Source of the DNA: Burkholderiaceae bacterium
GTDB lineage: Bacteria; Pseudomonadota; Gammaproteobacteria; Burkholderiales; Burkholderiaceae_E
Reading direction: 5' to 3'
Length of the DNA stretch: 64,000 bases
Assembly (NCBI GenBank): GCA_027493945.1
Contig: JAOSJU010000001.1
Span: 3,530,484-3,594,483 of the forward strand
Shown here: in pieces, positions 48,370-56,736 of the stretch
How positions within the stretch are numbered: the stretch's first letter is position 1
Layout of the letters: every line of letters begins with the position of its first letter
Program-made: the position numbers and the translations under genes
The notes under the pieces: model-generated
The model's database searches: none
Told to the model about the DNA's origin: nothing
What the model saw: the letters and a program-made list of their open reading frames with translations, nothing else

Positions 48370-49961
48370 ATGAAGAAGATGCGTGCAGTCGTGGCGTTTC
48401 TCGTGATCGCGGGAACGCCGCTGGCTTGCGCGGCGTTCGACCTGCAGCGCGCCGAACGCCTGTTCGCGCAGCACTGCGCGGTGTGCCATGGCGCCGATCG
48501 CGGCGGCTACATCGGCCCGGCGCTGAACCGCGACGAGACGAAGCTGAGTCGGGGCGAGGTCGCCGAAGTCGTCCTCAGCGGCAGGCCGCCCACGCTGATG
48601 CCGCAGCATCCGTCGTGGCGTGGCGCGCTGTCGGCGAAGGATCGCGACCTGCTGGCCGAACTGGTGACGACGCAGCCGAAAAGCATGCCGTCCTGGGGCA
48701 TCGACGACGTGCGCAAGTCGCTGCAGGTGCTGGTCGCCGACGAAGCCACGCTGCCGTCCGCGCCGCGCTACAAGATCGACCGGATCGACGACCTGATGGC
48801 GGTCATGTCGCGCGGCCGCCGGGCGGCCGGCAAGGAAGCGAAAGTGCTCTTTTTCGACGGCAGGACGCACCGCAAGGTCGGCGAAGTGCCCACTGTCTTC
48901 GGGCCGCACCTGATGGATTTCCACCCGACCGATGAGCGCTGGGCCTACGTGCGCGACGACGCCGGCTGGGTCCACAAGGTTGACCTCTACTCGATGCGCA
49001 CGGTACGCAAGGTGCGTGCCGGCCTGAACGGCACCTCGCTCGCGGTGTCGCGAGACGGGCGCTACCGGCCGCCGGCTCGTACGTGCCGCACACGATGGTG
49101 ATCATGGACGCGGCCACGCTCGAACCGCTGCACCTGATCGAACTCGCCGGAGTCGACCCGGACGGCAAGATGGTGCAGGCCGACGCGGGCATGATCACCG
49201 CGACGCCCTTCGCGAACTGGTTCGTGGTGGCGCTGGAGCAGGCGGGCCAGGTGTGGATCGTCGACCTCGACCGGCGCGGAATGCCGATCACCGCGATCAA
49301 GGACGTCGGGCGCCACCTGCACGACGCGTTCCTCTCGCCGGACGGCCGGTACCTGGTGGTTTCGTCGTACGACGACAACCTGAACGCGGTCATCGACCTT
49401 CCGGAAGCGCGCATCGTGCGCAAGATCCCGTCCGGCTGCAAGCCGCATCTCGGTTCGGGCGCGGTGATCCGCTCCAACGGCCGCCTGCTCGGCATCGGCA
49501 CCAACATCGGCGAGGACAAGTGCCCGTCGTACGAAGTGACCGTCTTCGACATGAACACCTTCGACGTGGTCAAGCGCATCCCGGTGATCGGCCCGACCGA
49601 GTCGCCGGCGGCGCATCCCGATGCGCCCTACGTGATCGTCGACATCGTCGGCACCGGGCCGAACGCGAACAAGCTGCAGTTCGTCGACAAGAACACGCTC
49701 GAGGTGGTGCGGACGCTCGAGGTCGAGGGCACGCTCGGCCACTCGCACTTCCCCGAGTACACTGCGCGCGGCGACTTCTTCTACGTGAGCGCCCGGTATC
49801 GCGGCGATCGCAGCCTGTCGGTGCCGGGCGGGCGGCTGGCGATCTTCGATTCGCGCACGCTGCGCCAGGTGAAGTCGATTCCGGTGGACGTGCCGGCGGG
49901 CGTCTTCTCGCGCGTGAGGGCGCGCACCGTCGTGGTGGGGTTGCAGCCGGCGGTGCGCTAG
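48370..49961 (+). CDS. Periplasmic cytochrome c - d1-type propeller protein (NirN/NirF/NirS-like), frameshifted
   Basis: A signal peptide (cut near ACAAF) leads to a cytochrome c domain with CAVCH (C36, C39, H40) and a distal MPSW Met. After it comes a beta-propeller of the cytochrome d1 family (RHLHDAFLSPDGRYLVVSSY; IPSGCKPHLGSGAVIR; HSHFPEYTARGDFFYVSAR). One base is missing near 49065; repair gives 530 residues, close to NirN and NirS lengths. No other nir or heme d1 genes lie nearby. It may be NirN-like (dihydro-heme d1 dehydrogenase), a nitrite reductase paralogue, or an electron carrier. Confidence 0.78.
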
Positions 49962-49968
49962 AACGACG

Positions 49969-50364
49969 CTACTTCGGCACGACCGCGGTGGCCTCGAGCT
50001 CGATCTTGCCCGGGTTGTCGAGCAGGTCGGAGACGAAGATCATGCTCATCGCCGGATAGTGCTGGCCGATGTGCTTGCGCCAGATCTTTCCCAGCTCCTT
50101 GCGCGCCGCCATGTAGGCGGGCTTGTCGCAGCAGTAGGCCGTCATGCGACAGATGTGCTCGGGCTTCGCGCCCGCTTTGGCCAGGATCGCCACGATGTTC
50201 TGCAGCGCCTGCTCGAACTGCGGCACGATGTCTTCGGACTGGAATTTCTGCTGCGCGTCCCAGCCGACCTGGCCGGCGACGAAGACGATGCGGCCGGCAT
50301 CGACCGCGATGCCGTTGGCGTAGCCGATCGGCGGCGCCCAGCCGTCGGGAAGGAGAGTCTGCAT
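49969..50364 (-). CDS. RidA-family protein
   Basis: This 131-residue member of the YjgF/YER057c/UK114 family starts MQTLLPDGWAPPIGYANGIAV and has VFVAGQVGWD, FEQALQNIVAILAKAGA and LDNPGKIELEATAVV. RidA proteins hydrolyse reactive enamines/imines; this branch lacks an obvious conserved RNV-type arginine motif (reads ICRMTAY), so activity may differ. It lies 32 bp downstream of the ferritin-like gene and may end the korAB operon. Confidence 0.85.
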   Translation of the reverse strand: MQTLLPDGWAPPIGYANGIAVDAGRIVFVAGQVGWDAQQKFQSEDIVPQFEQALQNIVAILAKAGAKPEHICRMTAYCCDKPAYMAARKELGKIWRKHIGQHYPAMSMIFVSDLLDNPGKIELEATAVVPK

Positions 50365-50396
50365 GTGCGGGGTTCCTCGGTGTGGTCGGCGTGTCG

Positions 50397-50918
50397 TCAG
50401 TCGGTGTAGCGCGGCGGATCGGGATCGTCGGCCCAGTTGCGGTCGGGCTTGGGCACCTTCGCGAGCCAGGCCTTGATCAGCTCGACGTGCTCGCGTTCCT
50501 CGCCCTGAAGTTCGAGCGCGGCTTTGCGCACCGAGTCGACGGTGGCGGCCTCGGCAATGCGTGCGAAGAAGCGCTCGGCGCGCTCCTCGCTGGCCAGCGC
50601 GAGCGTCAGCGCGTGGTACGGCTGCATCAGGTAGTGCACTTCGTCCATCGGCACGGTTTCGGGCCCTTCGAAGCCTTCCCAGACCGTCTTGCCGGGCGGG
50701 GGCGGCGCCTTCCAGCCCATCTCGGCCATGATCTGCGTCGCGTGCTTGCCCTCGATTTCAGCCATCTTGCGGAACAGCGCGGCGACCTCGGCGTTGTTGT
50801 GCGTCTCCATCGCGTCGGCGAAATCGGCATAGCGTTCGGCGGCCTCGACCTCCATCTCGTAGGCCTTGACCATGAACTCGTCGAGCGTGCGCGGCGCCTT
50901 CATCTTTTTCGCATTCAT
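50397..50918 (-). CDS. Ferritin-like/rubrerythrin-type diiron protein of the kor operon
   Basis: The 173-residue helical protein has the ExxH-type helices of a ferritin-like fold: AYEMEVEAAERYADFADAMETH, FRKMAEIEGKHATQIM, ALASEERAERFFARIAE and LQGEEREHVELIKAWL. These supply Glu and His ligands for two irons. It lacks the rubredoxin Cys domain. Its start overlaps korB by 4 bp, so it is translated with the oxidoreductase. A protective role against oxygen or peroxide for oxygen-labile KorAB and BcrABCD is an inference. Confidence 0.8.
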   Translation of the reverse strand: MNAKKMKAPRTLDEFMVKAYEMEVEAAERYADFADAMETHNNAEVAALFRKMAEIEGKHATQIMAEMGWKAPPPPGKTVWEGFEGPETVPMDEVHYLMQPYHALTLALASEERAERFFARIAEAATVDSVRKAALELQGEEREHVELIKAWLAKVPKPDRNWADDPDPPRYTD

Positions 50919-51772
50919 GGTTCGAACTCCGCCTCGATCTCGGCGATCTCGCGCCGCGTGCCGCGCGGCCCGAGGGGATAGGGCGTGCGGCTGCCGGCGT
51001 ACAGCACGCCGATGTTGAACCCGTCGTCGGTCATGATGCGGCGCGCCGCGCGCGCCGGGTCGTCGGTGGGCCCGACCGGCGCCGGATGCGCCTGCTCCTT
51101 CCAGGTGCGCTGCTCGGGCCGGAAGGTGACGCAGGGGCTGAGGATCTCGACGAACGAGAACCCCGGATGGCGGATTGCCTGCGCGATGATGTCGGCGGTG
51201 CCGTTGGGGTCGCCCGAGAACGCGCGGGCAACGAAGTTGGCGCCCGAGGCCAGCGCGATCACCAGCGGGTGGAACGAGCGCACGCCGGTGCCGCCGGGCG
51301 AGAGCTTGGAGTCCCAGTCGGGCTCGGTGGTCGGCGAGGGCTGGCCCTTGGTCATGCCGTAGACGTGGTTGTCCATCACGATGTAGGTGAGGTCCACGTT
51401 GCGCCGACAAGCGTGCAGGAAGTGGTTGCCGCCGATCGAGTAGCCGTCGCCGTCGCCGCCCGCCACCAGCACGGTGAGGTCGGGGCGCGCCACCTTCAGG
51501 CCGGTGGCTGCCGCCAGCGAGCGCCCGTGCACGCCGTGAAAGCCGTAGCATGAGGTGTACGCGGGGATGCGCGAGGAGCAACCGATTCCCGACACCACGG
51601 CGATGTTCTCCGGGCGCACCTGCACCATGGCGAACGCCTTGGTGATCGCGCCAAGCACGGAGTAATCGCCGCAGCCCGGACACCAGATGGGCTTGTAGGC
51701 CGACTTGTAGTCTTTTGCCGTCAGCGCTGCGGCTGCCTCGGCGGCTTCGGGCAGGGCGGCTGCCTCGTTCAT
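50915..51772 (-). CDS. korB: 2-oxoglutarate:ferredoxin oxidoreductase beta subunit
   Basis: This 285-residue subunit binds ThDP and a [4Fe-4S] cluster. Visible are WCPGCGDYS, GIGCSSRIPAYTSCYGFHG, AGGDGDGYSIGGNHFLHACRRN (ThDP GDG...N) and DNHVYGMTKGQPSPTT. It overlaps korA (ATGA) and the ferritin-like gene. With KorA it oxidises 2-oxoglutarate to succinyl-CoA and supplies the reduced ferredoxin that benzoyl-CoA reductase needs, as shown for Thauera. Confidence 0.93.
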   Translation of the reverse strand: MNEAAALPEAAEAAAALTAKDYKSAYKPIWCPGCGDYSVLGAITKAFAMVQVRPENIAVVSGIGCSSRIPAYTSCYGFHGVHGRSLAAATGLKVARPDLTVLVAGGDGDGYSIGGNHFLHACRRNVDLTYIVMDNHVYGMTKGQPSPTTEPDWDSKLSPGGTGVRSFHPLVIALASGANFVARAFSGDPNGTADIIAQAIRHPGFSFVEILSPCVTFRPEQRTWKEQAHPAPVGPTDDPARAARRIMTDDGFNIGVLYAGSRTPYPLGPRGTRREIAEIEAEFEP

Positions 51773-53547
51773 TGCTGCCTCCAATCGAGAATGACTTGCG
51801 CGAGTTCGCCCGGGCGCATCGGCAACGGGCCGGGACGATGGAAACTGGCCGGCTTGCCGGGCAGGTCGTACATCGACCTCAGGTAGCGGAACAGCTGGGC
51901 CGTGTGGTTCTGCTCGACCACCAGCACGCGGGCGACGCCTTCGAGCGCCTTCTCGAGGCGCCCGGGCAGCGCCGGCGCGAGCAGCCGCAGCGCGACCAGC
52001 CGCACCTTCACGCCCTGCGCGGCGAGCCTGGCGAGCGCCTCGCGCGCGACGTCGGTCACCGAGCCGAAGGTGATGATCGCGACGTCGCCTTCGCCTTCCA
52101 GATCGGCCCACCAGTCGCCGTAGTCGTACTGCAGCAGTTTGCGCTGGCGCTTGTCGAGCTGCGTGTAGTGGTCGCGGGCCTGGCTGCTCGGGATGCCGGC
52201 CTCGTTCTTCTCGAGGCCGTCGGCGGTGTAGACGATGCCGGGCGTTCCGGGAATCGCCATCGGCGAGACGCCCGATTCGGTGTTGCGGTAGCGCTTGAAG
52301 TCGGGCGTGTTGGCCTCGGCCACCAGTCGCCGGGCGACGAAGCCCGGATCGGCGGGGCGGTCGACGATCGCGCGCGACTGGCCCATGAACTGGTCGGACA
52401 GCACGATCGCCGGCGCCTGCATCGCCTCGGCCAGCTGGACCGCCCACTGGGTGGTGGCCACACAGTCGGCGATCGAGGTGGGCGCGAGCACCAGGCGCGG
52501 CGCATCGCCGTGCAACCCGCTGACGGCGAACGACAGGTCGCTTTGCTCGCTCTTGGCCGGAATGCCGGTGGACGGGCCGCCGCGCATCACGTCGACGATG
52601 ACGACCGGCACCTCGGCGCTCACCGCCAGGCCGATGCCTTCGGTCATCAGCGCCAGGCCGGGGCCGGCGGTCGCGGTGAGCGAGGGCACGCCACCGAACG
52701 AGGCGCCCACGATCATGTTGATCGACGCGAGCTCGTCTTCGGCCTGCAGCAGCGTGCCGCCCACCTTCGTGAGCGCCGGCGCCATCCATTCGAGCAGCTC
52801 GGTGGCCGGCGTGATCGGGTAGGCCGCCACGAAGCGGATGCCGCCGCGCAGCGCGCCGAAGCCGGCGCCTTCGTTGCCGCTGAGCAGCCAGCGTTTCTGC
52901 GTGGGCGCCGGGCCGGTGCCGATGCGCGGCATGCCCTCGATGCCGGCGGCCGCCTCGATGCCCGCGCGCAGCGCCTGAAGGTTCGCCTGCAGCGCGGCGT
53001 CGCCGCGCTTCCAGGAAGCGCTCAGCACCTCTTCGAGCGCTTCGGCAGGCAGCCCGGCGAGCGCGCCGGAGACGCCGAGCGCGACCATGTTGATCCAGCT
53101 GCCGGGGATGGCCTTGGCCATCTTCTTCAGCGGCAGCGAGACGAAGCGCGCACCGCCGGCGAGGAACACATCGGGCGGCTCGCCTTCGTCGGAGTCGCCC
53201 ACCAGAAGCCCCGATGCGCGCATCGGGATCTCGTCGGCGAAGCGGTTGATGTTCTGCCAGTCGATCGCCAGCAGCAGGTCGAAACCGTCGTCGAGCGACT
53301 CGGTCTGCGTGCGCGCCAGGCGCAGCAGCGCGGCCGCCTCGCCGCCGCGGATCTGCGGGCCGCTGGTGCGCACCATCAGGCCGTAGAGCCCCGCCTTGGC
53401 GGCGGCGTCGAGCAGCAGGTTGCCGGCAGTCATGACCCCGCTGCCGCCGCTGCCGGCCAGTGCGATCGAGAGACTCGTTGCAGCGCCGCGCGTCGGCTCG
53501 GCGCCGCGCCCGCTGCTCTGCGATGTGTCGTGGGGATTGGGCTTCAA
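51769..53547 (-). CDS. korA: 2-oxoglutarate:ferredoxin oxidoreductase, fused gamma-alpha subunit
   Basis: This 592-residue subunit fuses an N-terminal gamma domain (ALAGSGGSGVMTAGNLLLDAA; MVRTSGPQIRGGEAAALLRL) to the alpha pyrimidine domain (FVAAYPITPATELLEWMAPAL; ATAGPGLALMTEGIGLAVSAE; MRGGPSTGIPAKSEQSDL). A TTG start at 53547 with GAGAG upstream is chosen because the gamma glycine motif begins soon after and no ATG precedes it. It is divergent from had across a 231-bp region with an FNR box. Confidence 0.92.
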   Translation of the reverse strand: MKPNPHDTSQSSGRGAEPTRGAATSLSIALAGSGGSGVMTAGNLLLDAAAKAGLYGLMVRTSGPQIRGGEAAALLRLARTQTESLDDGFDLLLAIDWQNINRFADEIPMRASGLLVGDSDEGEPPDVFLAGGARFVSLPLKKMAKAIPGSWINMVALGVSGALAGLPAEALEEVLSASWKRGDAALQANLQALRAGIEAAAGIEGMPRIGTGPAPTQKRWLLSGNEGAGFGALRGGIRFVAAYPITPATELLEWMAPALTKVGGTLLQAEDELASINMIVGASFGGVPSLTATAGPGLALMTEGIGLAVSAEVPVVIVDVMRGGPSTGIPAKSEQSDLSFAVSGLHGDAPRLVLAPTSIADCVATTQWAVQLAEAMQAPAIVLSDQFMGQSRAIVDRPADPGFVARRLVAEANTPDFKRYRNTESGVSPMAIPGTPGIVYTADGLEKNEAGIPSSQARDHYTQLDKRQRKLLQYDYGDWWADLEGEGDVAIITFGSVTDVAREALARLAAQGVKVRLVALRLLAPALPGRLEKALEGVARVLVVEQNHTAQLFRYLRSMYDLPGKPASFHRPGPLPMRPGELAQVILDWRQQ

Positions 53548-53603
53548 GGTGGGCTCTCTTCGCGTGAGATTGAATTGTCCGTCGGGCGCGTGGAAAGGGG
53601 GGG

Positions 53604-53617
53604 TTGATTCAGATCAA
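53604..53617. promoter_or_regulatory. FNR/Anr/Dnr-type box between korAB and the benzoyl-CoA operon
   Basis: TTGATTCAGATCAA is a perfect FNR palindrome (TTGAT-N4-ATCAA). Relative to had, TACAAC at 53638-53643 could be a -10, putting the box near -40 (class II activation). On the minus strand GACAAT at 53574-53579 would put it near -43 for korA. The site thus may switch on both operons under anoxia. The rest of the 231-bp gap is AT-richer than its surroundings, with no gene. Confidence 0.82.
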
Positions 53618-53778
53618 GGCACCCTGCATCGGCCTGTTACAACATCCTGACCAGATAACAGTATTTCGGTACCACAATACAAGAATAAACGGCGACAAAA
53701 CCCTGGTCAACCCCGGAAGCGATGCGCGACGCGGGGTGCGGCAAACAAAGAGCGTACGGCACAGGAGGCCGCGAAACA

Positions 53779-54843
53779 ATGAGCATCGAAGCGCACCGCT
53801 GGATGATGAACGCGGTGAACACTCCGCTGGAACGCGCGAAGTTCGAAGCCGTCGCGGGCGAGGGCGAAGTGGTGGTGAAGGTGGCCGGTTGCGGCGTGTG
53901 CCACACCGACCTCGGTTACTTCTACGACGGCGTGCGCACCAACCACGCGCTGCCCCTCGCGCTCGGCCACGAGATCAGCGGACACGTGGTCGAGGCCGGC
54001 GCAGGTGCGGAGAAATGGCTGGGCAAGGCGGTGATCGTCCCGGCAGTGCTGCCCTGCGGCGAGTGCGATCTTTGCCGCCGCGGGCTGGGCACGATCTGCC
54101 GCAACCAGAAGATGCCCGGCAACGACATCCAGGGCGGCTTCGCTTCCCATATCGTGGTTCCCGGTCGCGGGCTGTGCGAAGTCGACGAGGCACGGCTGGC
54201 CGCGGCCGGGCTCACGCTGGCGGAAGTGTCGATCGTGGCCGACGCGCTCACCACGCCGTACCAGGCGGTGCGGCGCGCCGGGGTGGGGCTGGGCAGCCTG
54301 GCGGTGGTCATCGGCGCGGGCGGCGTCGGCGGCTACTGCGTGCAGATCGCCAACGCCAGCGGCGCGAAGGTGGTGGCGATCGACGTCGACGACGCCAGGC
54401 TGCAGGCGATCGCCGGCCACGGTGCGGCGCTCACGCTGAACAGCCGGCAGCTCGACGCGCGCGGCATCAAGGCGGCGATCGTCGAGTTCGCGAAGAAGAA
54501 CGGATTGCGTTCCACCGAATGGTTCATCTTCGAGTGCTCGGGCACCGCGCCGGGGCAGCTCACCGCGTTCGGCCTGCTGGTGCACGGCGCGACGCTGTCG
54601 GTGGTCGGCTTCACGATGGACAAGATCGAGATCAGACTGTCGAACCTGATGGCGTTCGACGCCCGGGCGATCGGCAACTGGGGCTGCCCGCCGGAGTTCT
54701 ATCCGGCCGCGCTCGACCTGGTGCTCGACGGCAAGGTGCAGATCGAGCCGTTCGTCGAGCCGCACCCGCTCGACGACATCAACCGCGTGTTCGACGCGGT
54801 CCACCATCGCGAGATCCGCAAGCGCGCGGTGCTCGTACCCTGA
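53779..54843 (+). CDS. had: 6-hydroxycyclohex-1-ene-1-carbonyl-CoA dehydrogenase
   Basis: This NAD-dependent zinc alcohol dehydrogenase oxidises the hydrated diene to the 6-oxo compound in the benzoyl-CoA pathway. Catalytic zinc residues are GCGVCHTD (C38) and GHE (H64, E65); the structural zinc Cys cluster is [15 protein letters not shown]. The NAD Rossmann motif is [11 protein letters not shown]. It is 354 residues. The ATG at 53779 follows AGGAGG. It is the first gene of the plus-strand operon, after a leader of about 125 bp. Confidence 0.94.
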   Translation: MSIEAHRWMMNAVNTPLERAKFEAVAGEGEVVVKVAGCGVCHTDLGYFYDGVRTNHALPLALGHEISGHVVEAGAGAEKWLGKAVIVPAVLPCGECDLCRRGLGTICRNQKMPGNDIQGGFASHIVVPGRGLCEVDEARLAAAGLTLAEVSIVADALTTPYQAVRRAGVGLGSLAVVIGAGGVGGYCVQIANASGAKVVAIDVDDARLQAIAGHGAALTLNSRQLDARGIKAAIVEFAKKNGLRSTEWFIFECSGTAPGQLTAFGLLVHGATLSVVGFTMDKIEIRLSNLMAFDARAIGNWGCPPEFYPAALDLVLDGKVQIEPFVEPHPLDDINRVFDAVHHREIRKRAVLVP

Positions 54844-54857
54844 ACCAGGAGTCAAAA

Positions 54858-55958
54858 GTGCGCGAATTCAAGAACCACGACCTCGTCGACGACATCTCGA
54901 AGCCCGGAGTGCGCTACGAGAAGCGGCCGGCGAAGCTGCCCGACGGCTCGGTCGTGCCGGGTCTGTTCAACGCCTGGATCACGCTCGACAATCCGACCCA
55001 GTTCAATTCGTACACGACCGACATGGTCAAGGGAGTGATCCTCGCGTTCCGTGCGGCCTCGAACGCGCGCGACGTGAACTGCGTGGTGTTCACCGGGGCC
55101 GGCGACAAGGCGTTCTGCACCGGCGGCAACACCAAGGAGTACGCCGAGTACTACGCCGGCCATCCGCAGGAATACCGGCAGTACATGCGGCTGTTCAACG
55201 ACATGGTCTCGGCGATCCTCGCCTGCGACAAGCCGGTGATCTGCCGCGTGAACGGCATGCGCATCGGCGGCGGCCAGGAAATCGGCATGGCCTGCGATTT
55301 CTCCGTGGCGCAGGACCTCGCCCGCTTCGGGCAGGCAGGTCCCAAGCACGGCTCGGCCCCGATCGGCGGCGCGACCGACTTCCTGCCGGTGATGGTGGGC
55401 GCCGAGCGCGCGATGGCCGCCTGCGTGCTGTGCGAGCCGTTCTCGGCGCACAAGGCCTACCAGATGGGCGTGCTCACCGACGTCGTGCCGGCGCTCAAGG
55501 TCGACGGCAAGTTCGTCGCCAACCCGCTGGTGGAGACGCAGCGGATGGTCGACGAGTACGGTCGTAATGCCTACGGCGAGGCGAAGACCGGCGACGCGGC
55601 GAAGGAAGGCAAGGCGCTGATGGCGCGCGGCACGGTCGACCTGTCGTTGCTCGATGCCAAGGTCGAGGAGCTGTGCGCGAAGATGCTGCTCACGTTCCCC
55701 GACTGCACCACCAAGACGATCGAGGAACTGCGCAAGCCCAAGCTCGAGATCTGGAACAAGAACAAGGAGAACTCGCGCGCCTGGCTCGCGCTGAACATGA
55801 TGACCGAGGCGCGCTCCGGCTTCACCGCGTTCAACGAGGGCACGAAGGAGGACCGCGAGATCGACTTCGTGCTGCTGCGCCAGAAGCTCGCCGCGGGCGA
55901 GAGCTGGGTCGGCCCGTTGCACGACTCGATCCAGCCGAAGGCGAAGCGCAACGGGTGA
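54858..55958 (+). CDS. oah: 6-oxocyclohex-1-ene-1-carbonyl-CoA hydrolase
   Basis: This crotonase-family enzyme hydrates and cleaves the ring of 6-oxocyclohexene-carbonyl-CoA to 3-hydroxypimelyl-CoA. The 366-residue protein has GAGDKAFCTGGNTKEYAEYY and NGMRIGGGQEIGMACDFSVAQ (oxyanion hole), with FGQAGPKHGSAPIGGATDF and a long C-terminal half typical of Oah. The GTG at 54858 follows AGGAG, 14 bp after had. The sequence VREFKNHDLVDD at the start is the family N-terminus. Confidence 0.95.
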   Translation: MREFKNHDLVDDISKPGVRYEKRPAKLPDGSVVPGLFNAWITLDNPTQFNSYTTDMVKGVILAFRAASNARDVNCVVFTGAGDKAFCTGGNTKEYAEYYAGHPQEYRQYMRLFNDMVSAILACDKPVICRVNGMRIGGGQEIGMACDFSVAQDLARFGQAGPKHGSAPIGGATDFLPVMVGAERAMAACVLCEPFSAHKAYQMGVLTDVVPALKVDGKFVANPLVETQRMVDEYGRNAYGEAKTGDAAKEGKALMARGTVDLSLLDAKVEELCAKMLLTFPDCTTKTIEELRKPKLEIWNKNKENSRAWLALNMMTEARSGFTAFNEGTKEDREIDFVLLRQKLAAGESWVGPLHDSIQPKAKRNG

Positions 55959-55962
55959 CGCG

Positions 55963-56736
55963 ATGGCCGACGCTTCCCCGCTGAAGCAGGCGCTCGAGCG
56001 CGACGGCGCGTTGCTGCGCCTGACGCTCGCGCGCCCGAAGGCGAACATCGTCGACGCCGAAATGATCGGCGCACTCTCGGGTGCGCTGGCCGCGCACGCC
56101 TCCACCCGGGGGCTGCGCGGCGTGCTGCTTGGCGCCGAGGGGCCGAACTTCAGCTTCGGCGCGAGCGTCGAGGAGCACCTGGCCGAGCGCTGCGCCGCGA
56201 TGCTCACGTCGCTGCACGCGCTGGTGCTGTCGATGCTTTCGTTCCCGGCACCGATCCTGGTGGCCGTGCGCGGCCAGTGCCTGGGCGGCGGGCTCGAAGT
56301 GGCGCTCGCAGGCGGGCCGATCTTCGCCAGCCGCGACGCGCAGTTCGGCCAGCCGGAGATGAAGCTCGGGGTGTTCGCCCCGGCCGCCTCGGTGCTGCTG
56401 CCTTACCGGATGAACCAGCCTGCAGCCGAAGACCTGCTGTTCTCCGGGCGTTCGATCGGCGCCGACGAGGCGCTCGCCCGGGGGCTGGCGCAGCACGTGG
56501 CCGACGATCCCGACGCCGCGGCGCTGGCGTATTTCGATTCTCACCTGGCCGGCAAGAGCGCGGCCAGCCTCTCGCACGCCCTGACAGCCGCGCGTGGCGC
56601 GATGCTGCGCGACGTGCGCAACCGACTCGCAGAGGTCGAGCAGTTGTATCTTGACCGGCTGATGAAGACCCGCGACGCGAACGAGGGCCTCGCCGCGTTC
56701 CTCGCGAAACGCAAGCCTTCCTGGGAGCACTGCTGA
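55963..56736 (+). CDS. dch: Cyclohexa-1,5-diene-1-carbonyl-CoA hydratase
   Basis: Dch adds water to the diene made by benzoyl-CoA reductase. This 257-residue crotonase has LTLARPKANIVDAEM, GPNFSFGASVEEHL (first oxyanion segment) and VRGQCLGGGLEVALAGG (second). It begins 4 bp after oah, and its TGA overlaps the bcrC ATG by one base, so translation is coupled. Confidence 0.94.
   Translation: MADASPLKQALERDGALLRLTLARPKANIVDAEMIGALSGALAAHASTRGLRGVLLGAEGPNFSFGASVEEHLAERCAAMLTSLHALVLSMLSFPAPILVAVRGQCLGGGLEVALAGGPIFASRDAQFGQPEMKLGVFAPAASVLLPYRMNQPAAEDLLFSGRSIGADEALARGLAQHVADDPDAAALAYFDSHLAGKSAASLSHALTAARGAMLRDVRNRLAEVEQLYLDRLMKTRDANEGLAAFLAKRKPSWEHC

Noticed and set aside
51769-53547. Pyruvate:ferredoxin oxidoreductase rather than KorA
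   Set aside because: The two-subunit gamma-alpha plus beta layout and the position next to bcr genes fit the 2-oxoglutarate enzyme; pyruvate enzymes usually also have a delta ferredoxin subunit or are one long chain.
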